Positions 45,410-58,944 are shown, counted from the stretch's first letter. The stretch: 64,000 bases of DNA from Engraulis encrasicolus (GCF_034702125.1 NC_085872.1:34447588-34511587); one strand, 5' to 3'. Numbers and translations are program-made. The notes: generated by a model from the sequence alone, not told the origin.

Positions 45410-48029
45410 CTGCTGTAGACTCTTGGTCATGCCATGCAATGTTGTTATGATGTAGTTTTCATCACAGAGTGAATGGGTGGGCCAATCTTGATGAAGAAGC
45501 TTATAACACGTTTTTGGTGTGGTGCAATTAACATAACTCCTCTTATATGAATCTGTTTTCTGGTCTTGGTGTTCTCCTTATCTGAGATGACAGATAAGAG
45601 GGTTGACCGCTGATATGAGTAGTCAAACACACATTAATATTAAGTGCATTTTATGGTTTCTTTTTTTTTCAAAAGGTATGCATTATTTTGAGTGTGTTGC
45701 AAAAATAGCTCCACAAGGCTTCCACAGGCTTCCATGGTCTTAAATATTTTAACGGCTTCCCACACTACACTAACTACTACACTACACAGCTGTTGTAGGC
45801 CTACACTGAGTTGAACTAGGCTGCTATGCACAGATATAGACAGGAATGTTTGGAATTTTGTAAAACACATGTATAGGCCTCTATAGGCTACATCCCGCTA
45901 TTATTACTCATGGCCACCACCCCTCTCTCTCTGTTTGTACTGATCCTTTGTGTCTTGTACTGATAATACTGGCATTGGCATGATTTGTGGCACCCCATCT
46001 TTATCTGTGGCCAGACCTTACTCTCCTCAGTTTTCTGGAGTGTTGCTATGGTAACCCAGCTCATTGCCATTTATGTGGGAGGAAATGTTGAGCTGTGCTC
46101 ACGTGACCCATTGTAACGGTATAGCAAAAGGCTCAGGTTTTATGTAGTGTCAAACTATTTCATTTTAGCATGAAGTAGAATATTAATGTCTGGTTTATAA
46201 TGTTATTTAGCCACCAGGGTGAAGTGTTACATTTTCCAGAGTAATTGTTTCATTATGAATAGGCCTACTGCATTGACTGCACTGCGATACTATAATGAAA
46301 ATAACAAGGACATTTCTGTATTTAAGTGGAAATTCAGACTCTGGGTGCAGATATAACAGACAACAACAAACATACAATTGCTGGACACAGCATAAGATTA
46401 ATATACCAGTTGATGAAAATAGCAGACAAATTGTGAATGATGAATGTGCAATAAGTAAGTTGAGTTTGGGAAAGGATATCAAATGAATACAACATGAATA
46501 AAGCAAGAATAATGTCATAATAAGCATAACTGCCGGTATAACCTATCATAGCATTTCTAGAAGACTTGTTTTTGTTGGCATACAAATAGCTGGACTGATA
46601 ACGGGACTGATATGGACAACATCACATTAGGCTACATGTTTATCACTGGTACACTCTAAGATTGAATGTGTCTCTCTTTTTTTTTTTTACACGTATGCAT
46701 TGTGTTAAGATTATTTTAAAGGAAGAAAGGCAATCCGCACACTGTTACTGCTCAGTACACTTCTTTAAGATGATTTTAACACATAGTGTGTGGAATGTGA
46801 CAGAACATGTGTATATTTCACTTCAATGACTGACATATTTTGTGTTAAAAATTGGACATTCATATTCTTTTTTAAAAAATGTAGGCCTATTTCAGATTTA
46901 CAGTGTAGCTGTTGCCAAATACTCACCACAAACCAGGAATGTGGCTTGAATATGTCTCAAAATGTTTTTTTTATTTTTATTTCCTCGATTCCTTGTCATT
47001 ACACTTTTATTGTCACTTTCTTACACACATACAGTAGGCCTATGACACATCTTACAAAATGTGTTGTCGGTGAGTACACACATTCAAATGTGTTGTTCAC
47101 GAGTTAAGACATTTTGTGTAATTTTTGACACAGTACTTAGTACCTTTCAGGTTTTTAGTTGCACTTTCAACTAGAAAATATTAATCCATTGAAGCTGGAT
47201 GTTGCGTTGCGCAACATTGGCCCTGGCGCCTGGAGCTGCATGACGCAACATTCAGGCTCATGAGATTTTAGACAATTTTATTAAGGATCTTGGTATGTTA
47301 GAGATGAATGAACACATTTAAATGCAACTTATTGCATGTTTTATGTGCTTCAGAGGCTGAGATATTTCGTTTTTTTATAGGCTAAAAGCAACTATTCTTA
47401 AAAAGGGCTTAGGTATTCAGCAGCTTTTTTTGCAGGGGCATCACAAGTAACCAACAGATTAAATATATGCAAGCACACAGTGCCAAAACAGAATGTCTTC
47501 ATATGAAATTACATGAACAATAGAAGATATTTAAGACATGATGTAGCCAAGGAGTATCAGGGGAGTCCGTGATTCAGCCCTGTGTCATTCATATGGATAT
47601 ACTGTACTTGTTCATGATTTTTTAAATAATTCTGAATCTTAATGTGCATTGGGTTTGTATGTGGTCCTGTCTCCTCTTCTGCCCTGTGAGTTGGTCTCCT
47701 GCAGGGGGTGAAAGTAGTTTTAGTTTCTTACAGGTGCACTACCGTCTGTAGATCCACAGATCTGTGTCATCATTACTGTACATTACTACAGTATTTTGTG
47801 TGTGTCTTCATCGGAGGACACTTGTCTCAAATGGCAGAATGTGGTTGCAGGTGTTTTGTACTGAAATAGCAGACCTTACTTGTTTCAAAAGTTTTTTTTT
47901 GGGTAGCATTGAACCCATTCTCTTACCGGTACTGTGCACCAGCTGTAAATGTTATACCGGTGCTACGCACCTGTGTGCACCTGTCTACTTTCACCCCTGG
48001 TCTCATGTGTCTGTTGTTCTGTGTTGCAG
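45410..48029. other. pde4dip intron 1, no further structure seen
   Basis: AT-rich sequence without recognised exons or complete elements. The acceptor for the next exon (GTTGTTCTGTGTTGCAG) ends it. Confidence 0.5.
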
Positions 48030-48085
48030 GGAGTTGCCTCTTAGCAAGGAGGAGAATGTGTCCAGCAGTGCAGGGCGCATGACAG
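48030..48085 (+). CDS. pde4dip: Myomegalin exon 2
   Basis: A 56-bp exon between acceptor TTCTGTGTTGCAG and donor GACAG|GTATGC. Read in phase it gives (R)ELPLSKEENVSSSAGRMT and ends with one base that pairs with the next exon to make Asp. It is Ser-rich, low in predicted structure and precedes the CM1 region. Confidence comes from phase agreement on both sides. Confidence 0.75.
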
Positions 48086-48967
48086 GTATGCTTTCTGACA
48101 TCATTTAAAATGTAATATCCAAATAATTCAGTGATTTGACAGCATTGCAGCATGAACAAGTCTGTTTTATCATAAAGAGCACATCACTTTGACTTGACCG
48201 TTGCAGACTTTGTTCACCTTTTACTGCATTCACTTTGATTGTCATGCACTTGGCAACTGTGAGATGTGCACACTTGTTTGAATGTTACAGTATTACCCTT
48301 TAATAGGGTGGTATTTACTGTACTTGGATGCTCCACCAATATCTCTGTGTCATAAACATTACTACCCATGTTTATAGAAATCTCTCAGAGCAAAATAAAT
48401 CTGTAGTCAAAGTAAGTTGCACAACCTGACAAGTCCCCACCAAAAAAGCAGGTCAGACACACTAATATGTTGTTGAAGCATCTTTAGCTTTGATTATTTT
48501 TTCTTTCCTGGTGGCACGTACCAAAGACTATAATTATATAAATACCAAATTTTGAAAGAATGATTCTGGGAGACATCCTTTTTACACATAGATTGGTGGA
48601 TTACACCACACTCATGACTACAAGGTGCTAAACATGAAACAAAAAACTGGAAAATGAAAGAGAAATGTTTGCACACTTAAATCCTCTTTGTTCTTTAAAT
48701 TGTCAAGCTTTCATTCAAAGACCTTCCTCAGGGCACAGTCACAAGTGGAACATGCAACAAACAAATCAATGAATTCTCATTGAGGTGTTCAGTAACACCT
48801 GCACAGATAGGTTGTAGTCCAAGTGATGGGAGTTGTAGTTCTTCCCATCTTTGCTGTTTTCATATTTCCTCTACCTCTATATTAATGTGTAAACTCTTTT
48901 GTCCATGGTGTGTTTATCACACATGTATTTACATTTATATTTATCTGTGCCTCTTCTTGTCCCATAG

Positions 48968-49035
48968 ATTGTTCAACTGATGACACGGACAAAGTTCCAC
49001 CTCTTCAACCCCACACCTTGCGAGAGTTTGAGCAG
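48968..49035 (+). CDS. pde4dip: Myomegalin exon 3
   Basis: A 68-bp exon after acceptor TTCTTGTCCCATAG, ending at GAGCAG|GTAAAT in phase 0. It encodes (D)CSTDDTDKVPPLQPHTLREFEQ. The LREFEQ end followed by HLNDLKKENF in the next exon is the expected join in myomegalin and CDK5RAP2 (xxxFExx-LKKENF), which strongly supports this exon. Confidence 0.85.
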
Positions 49036-50310
49036 GTAAATGCTTTCACAGGCACTCACAGTCATTTATGCTGCTCATTGTTTCTTCTATAAATTGTTTG
49101 GGTATTAATTTTGCTGAAATATGGATAAATTAAAACAGCAATACACTACTGTAGACATCTCAGAGGCATTAGTACATGACTACACTTTGATATTGTTGCA
49201 TGGGTGTAATTTATGTTGTCAAAGCAGGGACATGTCCATCAATAGCGCAATTGGCAATTTCCCAGCTGTGTTTTTGGATGTGATTTTAAGATGAAGCATT
49301 ATATGGAGGAAAAGTTGTTGTTTTAAAGATTCAGTTTTTAACATCTTTAGATGTTAATTGATCTGTATTTCCCGCTCACAAAGTTACACCTTTGAATGAA
49401 TATTTACCACCAATTTCAAGTATTCCTCCTGTCTGCCAATGTTATTTATGTACATTATGAAATGTTACCTCCACATTCACATGTGATTGAACTACTTTAC
49501 CAAATCGCATTTCCAAATTTCAGTGTTCTTTTCCTCACATAACAAATATTGAAAGTTCCAAGAAAGCAAGGGAAACTCACACACTGGACAGACAATAAGT
49601 TAATCCCCATGGCAAACATAGTTTTGCTTTGCTTTTATTACATTATTTTATCCTCTGTCTTACTCTTTGTCACCACTCTGTGGACATGTTGCTGTAGTGC
49701 AGAAAATGTGCCCTCTCCACTACTTTGACAGGCACTCATACGCTAGACACAGTCTCTGGTGTAATATGAGGTACTTGACATTAAATTCCATTGATCATTT
49801 TGCCCATTCATAACACAGCTGGTGTTAATTTGCTTTTGTTTCAATTGTGAAAAAATATAATTCAAAGAGTGGCATAGAACCAAAGCCATGCTCTGTACTC
49901 TTCCTACTAAGGCCCTTGAAACACTGAATCTGTGGGAGTGGTGTGTGGCACACAACCATAGTGTACCAATATGCATGGGCAGTGGCCTATGAGCCCACAG
50001 CTGAGTTTGAGTCCGGCCTGGATTACATTCCAACCCTACTCCATCTCTCTCTCCCCACACTTGTTTCTTGTCCTCATATACTCTAAATATTTCAACGTTT
50101 TTTTTTAATAATTCATTGTTGATTCATCATTATTACTTCCAGTTGTATGGGGATGGAGTGCAAGAGGTATATGTTTGTGACATGATCTGGTGTGATCGCA
50201 TGCTTTGTGTGTATTCTTAATTGGAGCTCGCATATGAAATGGGAGGCTTCTTTGACCATGCCCTGGCTGCACAGAATGAAGTGCAGAAGCAATGTAGCAC
50301 TCATGTAGCT
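49036..50310. other. pde4dip intron 3, first part
   Basis: No exon or complete transposon is recognised before the repeat at 50,315. Confidence 0.5.
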
Positions 50311-50314
50311 CATG

Positions 50315-50480
50315 TAGCCTCTTACTGCAGATGGGGTCGCCGGTGGGCCTATTCATTATTTGCTGAAAATACTCAGCTACATCATAACAACATTGCTATG
50401 ACAGTACAGAGAGCCTTAAGTAACAGATTAAGACATCGCCATTACAATTTTGGAGACAGTCAGGTTAGGCTCTGCGCTAA
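50315..50480 (+). repeat. R2 repeat, copy 1
   Basis: The unit TGCAGATGGGGTCGCCGGTG ... TTTGCTGAAAATACTCAGCT ... GGCTCTGCGCTAAGG recurs in the same orientation at 54,604-54,790 and 55,136-55,315. It is a MITE-like dispersed element. Confidence 0.75.
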
Positions 50481-50611
50481 GGAGCTAAGCATAGGACAAA
50501 AGAGGCCCAGACGCTGAGCTCTCTATGGGGCACCTAAGTCACACCCTCTAATTCCTGGTTCATGGGGCAGAGGGAGTCAAAAAAGAATTACTGGGCTTGA
50601 AATGAGTGGTA

Positions 50612-50885
50612 TCAACTTTGAGCAGCCCTGGGTGCTGGGTAGAGGTGTGTTCAAAGCAGTGACGTGGTTTGAGAAGAAACGTTCTATTGGGCCTAAGAAA
50701 ACGTTTAGTTTAAACTTTGGCACAGCCTTTTCTGGCCTCTACCAGAAGCAAACCAAGGGAGGTGGGTCAACCATGCCATTTTTTGTGAAACGTTCATTGT
50801 TATGGTCTAGGTCAAGACCAAGTCTCAAAGAGATTTCAAAGTCGCTGATAATCATTCTAAGCATAGTCCATAGTCCAAAAGGCAA
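50612..50885 (-). repeat. Reverse copy of the 22,733 dispersed repeat
   Basis: CAAACCAAGGGAGGTGGGTC at 50,748-50,767 and GACCAAGTCTCAAAGAGATT at 50,816-50,835 are the inverse of segments at 22,733-22,840. It is the same family in the opposite orientation. Confidence 0.7.
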
Positions 50886-50989
50886 ATGTCAAGGAGGGCT
50901 GGTCTGGGTGTTAGAGCCAGAGCCCATGCCACTGTTGAAGCATTGAAGCATCCCATTAGGTTGGGAGGGAGGTGGAGGAAGGTCTGACT

Positions 50990-52533
50990 GCCTGCCATGG
51001 CTGCTGAGGGAGCTTTAATGCATTATTGAGGCGTAACATGAGAGCATAATGGATGAGGTCAACAGTGAGCAGCATCCTCTGAGACAGGAGTATGCTGCTG
51101 GGAGGATAAGCTCACCTCTCATAGAGATGCTGTGCAGCGCTCTGATTGGAGCATCAGCCCCTTGGCGGAGGCATGAGGTTGCATTCAGTCATGAACGGGT
51201 CGATTTCCTCATTGACCATCCATTGACAGAGTCGCATCCGGGTGCCAGAGTGTTTACGCATTCATTTTGAGAAAGAAAGGATCCTCCATCAGACTCCAGA
51301 CTGGGTTTCATCTGTGATTTTCAGTTTGCAATATCTCAGCAGACTGACATTACTACAATAAATTCATTTTTGTGTATTTTTGTTCTTTGATTAAGCTATG
51401 TTATACATTAGCACAGCCCAGTATTGGAAGTGTTATTGATATTAGATCCTGTGCAGTAAACACAGGAAATGTGTATGGAAATTGAGAAATTGAGTTTGTA
51501 ATGGGCATTTCCAGTTTGAAGAGAAATTGCCGGTATGTTGCAGGGCTCTGACAGGAAAACTTAGGACACCTTTCTAAAAATAGGTTTTGGACTTCGCTGT
51601 GGCCTGCGCTTCAGCCCCCCCCTTGGAAGTAATACTGCCTTCAGAAAAGCTGTCAATGGTGAATTTTTTGTCACGTTAGGTCCATTTATTGATTGCCAAC
51701 AAAAAAACAATTACATTCATAGCACTTATCATTCACCATCACTATTTACAAGACTTGAGAAGCATTATGAATTTTGCATAACAGATAAGCTCTGTTCATG
51801 GAACGGCCAGAAGTTTGAACCAATAAGTCATGCTAAAATTGAACGAGTTGTATATGTATTGTATATGTCATAGGTGTTGTTTAGTAGGCTATGTAATATT
51901 ATTGATAATACTTTCTGTACATCACATTTTTTAAATGCTAAGATTATTGAATCAGGCATATGGAGGGCATTACAGAGGAGGAGATTGAATGAGGGGGAGA
52001 AAACAATCACCTGGGCGGGTCTCAGCACACACAGCTTCTGTCTGTCTCTCTCTCTCTCCCCCTCACTTTTGCTCTCGCTCTATCTTTGTCTCTCTATCAC
52101 GGTCTGTGGCTCTGTGCCCCTCACCCCCTCTGTCCTGGCCTAAGAGAGTGATCATCTTACACTTTGCTGGAGACTGTGATCCTGTGTGCTGCTCCTCTGC
52201 CAGCCTTTAGATTCCTGGGATGCCTCTTGCGAGTCAGAAAACCCTCGTGCCTCAGTGCTTCGCCACATAGCCCACCATGGAGTCAACCTGCCAACACTTC
52301 TGAACCACTACAGGGCCGTCCAGCCCTCAGTGTGGCCTTTCAGCAGATAACAGTGTGTGTGTGTGTGAGTGAGTGAGTGAGTGAATGTGTGTGTGTGTGT
52401 GCTTGGAGCTACAATGTGGCTCTAAATAAGTAGGATACGCCGATTTTTTTCGAGGTCCCTTCCCTAGTTTTTGCGTGGCCATGCCGCAAAACTGAGGGGG
52501 CGTTGAAGATGCCCCCCGGGACGAGGACCTGAC
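50990..52533 (+). promoter_or_regulatory. Region upstream of the alternative pde4dip first exon
   Basis: Immediately 5' of ATG 52,534 the sequence is GC-rich (GGGGGCGTTGAAGATGCC) and lies in a repeat-poor, pyrimidine-rich stretch (CT-rich at 52,037-52,105). It is a candidate promoter and 5' UTR for the short isoform. A short (TG)n/(GAGT)n tract occurs at 52,350-52,400. No TATA box is evident. Confidence 0.4.
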
Positions 52534-52674
52534 ATGTCTAACTGCTACCGTACTTTGTCGCAGCACCTCAATGACCTGAAGAAGGAGAACTTCAGCCTCA
52601 AGCTCCGCATCTACTTCCTGGAGGAGAGAATTCAGCAGAAGTTCGAGGACAGCAGCGATGATGTCTACAGAACG
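52534..52674 (+). CDS. pde4dip: Myomegalin CM1 exon with alternative start
   Basis: Used as a first exon, ATG 52,534 gives MSNCYRTLSQ followed by HLNDLKKENFSLKLRIYFLE and ERIQQKFEDSSDDVYRT, ending at AACG|GTGAGT in phase 0. As an internal exon, the acceptor TACCGTACTTTGTCGCAG inside it removes the first ten codons, so 52,564-52,674 joins exon 3 in frame. LKKENFSLKLRIYFLEER is the centrosomin CM1 motif that binds and activates the gamma-tubulin ring complex; the Phe of ENF is its key residue. The MSN-YRTLSQ start is that of a human PDE4DIP isoform, which favours pde4dip over the paralog cdk5rap2. The protein is a coiled-coil scaffold at centrosome and Golgi. Confidence 0.93.
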
Positions 52675-53388
52675 GTGAGTTGTTACTTTTTTTTGTGGTC
52701 TGAAGAGAGTCAGAAGAGGGTCTTCAACTGTGTTTCACAGTAGCCGCTTGCTAGCGGAGACCCATCGTGTAGATCTCACATCCTGTCAGCTTTGTTGATT
52801 GACTGTTAAATGAACCAATTCACTAGTATAACGATTTTCACTATTGTTTATCTTAAAAGAACATTTTAAATCTAAATCCATCATACGTATGCTGAAACAT
52901 CGAGACATGGAAAAGCAGTAATGTGTGAAATGTGAAATGACTTACAGTGAGTAAAAATACTGAAAGAAAGCCGATCTCGTGCAGATGTTGTTGTGCTGAA
53001 TGTTGTTGTGATAATAATAGCTGTTGTGGGCCTGACTGGTGGGACACAGCAGACACTGTGTCGAGACAGCCTGTGCGAGGGACAGATGGACGGAGCATTC
53101 TTGTGTTTGCTACTGTGTGAAGGACCTCCAGGCATCTCTTATTTTAAGTGCTTTCAGACCTGTCTTAATATAGGCTATATGTGAAAACTACCAGGTGTTA
53201 GATCCACAAGGCCTTAAACACCACAAAGCTATGTCAGGCCTTATTTAAAGAACAGAAAAATAGCTTTCAGTTGTTGTGGATGTTATTGAACGTTAACCAG
53301 CCTTGTGCGTGGATTTGAGTCTGTTCTAACACAAGATAATTTAGTTAGTGTACATATCTCAAACCTGCAATATCCCTTTGATGGCTTT

Positions 53389-53450
53389 TAATAATAATGA
53401 TAATAATAATAATAATAATAATAGTAATAATAATAATTGTATTTGTATAG
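53389..53450. repeat. (TAA)n tract with dispersed-repeat tail
   Basis: (TAATAA)n is followed by TTGTATTTGTATAGCACAAT, a motif common near the ends of fish LINE/SINE elements. It lies in the long pde4dip intron. Confidence 0.6.
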
Positions 53451-54079
53451 CACAATATCATACAAGGCATGCAGGTCAAAGTGCTTAACATATGGGTAAA
53501 CATCAATGTTAAAGATGCGAATAAAAAGTGAAGTAGAAAAGAGAGACAGAAACAACTGAAAGAATAGCAAGAAGACAAAAGAAGAAACTATAGACGGAAA
53601 TAGAGAAAATATGTCAATAGGTAAATGAGTAGATGTAAATGAAATAAGTGTAAAGAGGACATAAATAGAGATCGTAGAGGCATAAGGTCCACAGAGGTTG
53701 GGCCCAGGATAAGTGATAAATAGTCACACTGAATGGAGGCAACAGGGGTGAGGAAAAACTCCCTTTTCACTTGATTCATGGTTTATAGGGGGTAAATCTT
53801 CACAAAAAAACCCCTATAAATATCAGAAGCCCTCAGGTCTAGTTCCCACTGATTTGTAGCAAGGGAGGGAGCTTTGAGCTGCGACTGTATGGTGACCATA
53901 TGAGACGTCACTCTGATTTTAGCAAGTGACACAATTTGTCAAGAGAATAATGTGTCATTACCCTCAAACGCACAATCTCGTTTTCACACAGTCTTGTGGG
54001 GAAAAAAACCCAAAACAAAACAGTGCTAAACCAATAGGAATGTGTGTAATATCATTCTTTCCTGATATTGAAAGTGTGT

Positions 54080-55315
54080 AATTGTTTTAGTCCTTTATTT
54101 CCCTAATTTCTGCTGCTCATTCACAAATATCCTTTTTTCATTAAATAACTACCACCATAAATTTGTAAGTATTGATGATGACATGGCAATTTACACTTTT
54201 CATACATGATAGGTGAATAGGTCCCCTCCATGTGCAATAGATCCACCATTTTGAATGATCAGTCATCGACATCTTTGACTGCAAAGCCTACTCTGGTCAG
54301 ACCAGTAAATATTACATCTGTCACTAAGTAAATATTAATGAAAATGCATTTGGGAATGGGCAGCATACATTTCTGGAAAAAAAACCTACTACAGGTGAAT
54401 TACACACTGGACCAAATATGTCTCAAAAGATAAATAGTTAAATAGCATAAATAGTTCTCACTATCATGAAGTTAAGAAACCACAAGTACGAACCAACCCT
54501 TTTTTTCTTTAAAAAAAAAAAAAAAAAAAACACTTCATGTGAAACACTTTTCTCCACTTAATTTTTTTTTTTTCGTCCAAGCTTAAATCAAACACAATTC
54601 TTGTAGCCTCTCACTGCAGATGGGGTCGCCGGTGGGCCTATTCACTGTTTGCTGAAAATACTCAACTACATCATAACAATATGGCTATGACAGTACCCAG
54701 AGCCTTACATAGCAGATGAAGATATAGCCATTGCAATTTAGGTGACAGTAAGGTTATAACATAGGCTCTGCACTAAGGGGTTACGTTAGCATTCTGGGTA
54801 GAGCAAATGTGGAGCAGTTTACTTCCAGAATTTATGCTGCACATTCACAAATATAATCTTTTTCGTGAGTATTTTCCACCACCATTAATTTCTAGGTATT
54901 CATTATGACTGGGAAAATCTCACTTTTCGTACATAAAAAGGTGGATATTCTCCATGACCGCCATGTTGAATTTAGAGTAATAGACATCTTAAGCTGCAAA
55001 AATGACTCTGCTTTGGTCAGACCAGTAGATATTATTATATTACGTAGTAAAGATTCATGAAAAGATCAAATTTGGGAATTGGGGTCATACAGTAGTTGCA
55101 ATGTCTACTCTGGCCACAATCCTACATACTCTACTTGTAGCCTCTTAATGCATAATTGGTTCGCTAGCAGGCCTATTTACTATTTGCTGAAAATACTCAA
55201 CTACTGTACATCATAACAACATTGCTATGACATTACCGAGAGCCTTAAGTAACAGATTAAGACAAAGCCATTGCAATTATGGTGACCGTAAGGTCATAAC
55301 ATAGGCTCTGCGCTT
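54080..55315. repeat. Alternating R1 and R2 repeat copies
   Basis: Two reverse copies of the 16,818 MITE family (54,080-54,410 and 54,825-55,135: CTCTGGTCAGACCAGTA..., ATGGGCAGCAT...) alternate with two R2 copies (54,604-54,790 and 55,136-55,315). The R1-R2-R1-R2 order suggests a tandem duplication of a composite unit, or one longer element containing both parts. Confidence 0.65.
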
Positions 55316-55528
55316 ATGATTAAATATGGACCTTTGTTAGCTGCATATTGAATAATAATAATTTATGATTGTACTGCATAAATATATCAGATCCAGAAAT
55401 ATTCCCCCTCATCTTGCAACTGAAAATTGAAGGGGTCTGTTGAGCACCCCTGTACAGTACATGTTAGATTGTGAAGGGATCGTTGCTCCTCACCTCTTAT
55501 TCTGGTAGAGAGAGTACTCAGTGCAGAT

Positions 55529-55948
55529 TAGGGGTGGGTATTGGCAAGGGGTCTAGATTCAATGCACATCACGATACACATTCCACAATGTGATACTATC
55601 ACGATGCATTGCGATACATGTCTTACTGCAATGCATTGCGATATTTACTTCATTCATTTTCTTTTTTCACCTTTGCCAACATTATACAATAAAAATGTAA
55701 ATAAAAGCTATGATAGTTTATACGTAGCATAGGTTGCAACAGGCTAATAATAACGTTTCAAAATAATAATGATGATGATTTGAAGCTTGGGAGCACTGTC
55801 ATATCATATCATGTGGTTGTTTTCTGGACTAAAGGGTAATAGAACTTTGAAAGAACATATCACGATACTGTACCCTTGCATCGCGATACAGTATCGTGAC
55901 TGTGTATTACGATTAAGCATGATTTGATTCAATATTGTCACAGCCCTA
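55529..55948. mobile_element. hAT-type MITE with perfect 8-bp target duplication
   Basis: Ends TAGGGGTGGGTATTGGCAAG and CAATATTGTCACAGCCCTA. GTGCAGAT flanks both sides (55,521-55,528 and 55,949-55,956). The interior repeats ATCACGATAC / GTATCGTGA motifs. Confidence 0.92.
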
Positions 55949-56212
55949 GTGCAGATGCTGGGACAGGGGTTGTTTGTACACAGAGTGGGAATTTTTGGTC
56001 TTTGTTTGGAATGGAATTGGTTAGACTGTCAGGGTGCATAGCTACACTTTATTAGTTCCATAGAACCTAGAACTGTGCAGTGGAGATATATCTTTTGTCC
56101 AAACTGTTCAAAGTGTCATCTGTTGTGTTCAGAAAAAGACTCAATAATTTAAGTCAGAACTTCAGAATTTGTTCACTGTTTTATTAGAATTGTCAGTTTA
56201 GTTTAGGTGAGT

Positions 56213-56251
<39 letters not shown>

Positions 56252-56515
56252 CGTGGGGGGTAGTGAATGTTGGCAGTGCAAATGTCCTTGTGTCTGATGT
56301 TTGTGTGTTGGTATGAAATCCTCTTGGCTCTGTGTAATTATGAGATTGCTATGCACTGAGGGCCCCTGCTCTGGCCGTATCCCCTAATACCAGTGAAATA
56401 CATGGCCCTGTCGTTATGTCCCCCTGGCAACCCACAATAGTATCTCACTAATACACATACTCATGCTTGCATGCATGTGAGCATGTACACACACGCACAC
56501 ACACGCACGCGCACG

Positions 56516-56516
<1 letters not shown>

Positions 56517-56576
<60 letters not shown>

Positions 56577-56611
56577 CACACGCACGCACACGCACACGCA
56601 CACGCACGCAT

Positions 56612-56695
<84 letters not shown>
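56517..56695. repeat. (AC)n/(GCAC)n microsatellite
   Basis: Two long AC tracts are separated by a CGCACG-rich piece at 56,575-56,607. A (TG)n tract also lies at 56,214-56,246. Confidence 0.97.
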
Positions 56696-56697
<2 letters not shown>

Positions 56698-57241
56698 GGC
56701 TGATTTAATTCAAATTCAATTCCCTCTTTTCTTAACCGCCTTATCACAGTTGAGCCCCTTGTATGACAAACAACCTGCAGGAAGAAATGGCATGCCAATA
56801 ACCGTCCTCATCATCACGCAGATCACCCTGATCCTTACAGTAAATCCTCCTCTCTTGGCCAGAGCCTTGCAGAGCCTTGGCAGGCATGCCAACACCAATT
56901 GCCTGGAAAGTTGGATGACATTAACACCTTGATGCCTAGCAATAATTAAGAATGAGAGAAGATGAAAGGCAGGACAGTTAGACTGAGAGAGGGGTTTTTG
57001 TTTACCCTCCAGTGGCCCCTATAGCACTGGCATTTACTGCCTTCACTCTGGTCAGACATGTTTTAGTGACTAGGAATCAAAGTGACATTTTAAGGGATTG
57101 GGCTAGGCTTACCATCACGCACATGGGCATGACACGAATAACAATAGAAGGTAACATTATGTTTGTCATGGTGGAGAGAGATAACCCCTGTATCACAGAC
57201 ATGTGAATATTATCATCAAAATGGGTATGTTGTTTCGCAGT

Positions 57242-57430
57242 TTCCTGTGAAATATGATGTGGCCATCTCCCAAGAAGAATAGTTCTTGTGCAATATGTTG
57301 TAAAGCAACTTCAGAAATTGCATTTGCAATGGCACAAATCCTAATCTTCTCAGGGGACCTTGTCAAAGTGGTAGGTGCTTGTTGTCAAGGTAGCGACCCT
57401 AACTGTAAAGTGCTGGGGGAAACCCTGCAA
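57242..57430 (+). repeat. Dispersed repeat shared with 45,178
   Basis: TTCCTGTGAAATATGATG ... TCAGGGGACCTTGTCAAAGT ... GGGGGAAACCCTGC; same orientation as the copy at 45.2 kb. Confidence 0.6.
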
Positions 57431-57900
57431 TGTATACATGATTATATAATATCAAAAGAGATCAGAGAGCAGTTTACTATCATTAGGAGAGTTTGTACTT
57501 GGCTGGTTAGTGTATTTCCCTAGCTGTGTGTATTTGTGCTGTGATGTACAGTATGTGTCATGAAATACAGATGGCACTACTGCTGACCTTTCTCTCTCCC
57601 TCTCCTGCGCCAATCATTGGCTGAGGTGAGCAGTCAAGTGGTTAAAAAAGATTTGGTTGCCGTGGGCAAGGGGACAAAAACAGCAGGTGGAACGAGGCTA
57701 TTTTTAGCCCGAGAGATGGAGAGGGAGAGGGGAAGAGAGAGATGGCATGAGTATAACTACAGGTGTTTATGCCGTTAAAGTGTATATGTTTTGTGATGTC
57801 AGTCATGCGTTTTTGAGTTTCACACAACTGATATGGGTTGCTTTTAGGTATCTCACAGGTGATACTGTACGGCAATTTGAAGTCATGGATTTAAACAAAC

Positions 57901-58262
<362 letters not shown>

Positions 58263-58944
58263 TCATCCATATTCAAAATGAGGAAAAGAAGCACAGAGAA
58301 CACAGGTGGGATGTTAGCACCTTAAGTTCTCCAGCATTTCTTTTGTACTGTATGCATCTCAAACCCAGGCCTCAGAACTAGCAATTAATAAAGGTGTATC
58401 ACTGTCAGAAGGAGAGAACAGGTACTATTTGTTGGTATTGTGATGTTCTAGTCAGAAACACAGCCATAAACACGTACTTCAGAGGTCATAATCATGTCCA
58501 GATTCCATATATTGAAAGCTACATTGCTATATTGAAAGACTAAGAAAGGCTTTGAATAACTATGAATGTGGCATTGATATTTATCACAGTTCCTGTACTT
58601 GGCATTGATGATTGTTCAAGTAATCTGTGACAGGATAGTTATCCGATATGGAGCCTATATGCCTATAGCTTGTAGTGCCTATATGGAGTGTATGGACTAT
58701 GGATATGGTTATTTTAACAGGTTAATGTATGGAAAAGCATGCAGCAGGAGCAATGAATCCCACTCATAGATCTCATAGTGAAACTGTGGAGAATTGTTGT
58801 TCTTAATTGCCATTTAGTGGCCACCCAAAACCGTGAATTACTGGGAGAAGCTGAGCTGTTTGGAAGAACTTGTTGAATAGGAGGGTGTAGAATGCTATGC
58901 TGTGCACTTTACCAGTGTTTTCCTGCCTATCAAAAAGATAGATT

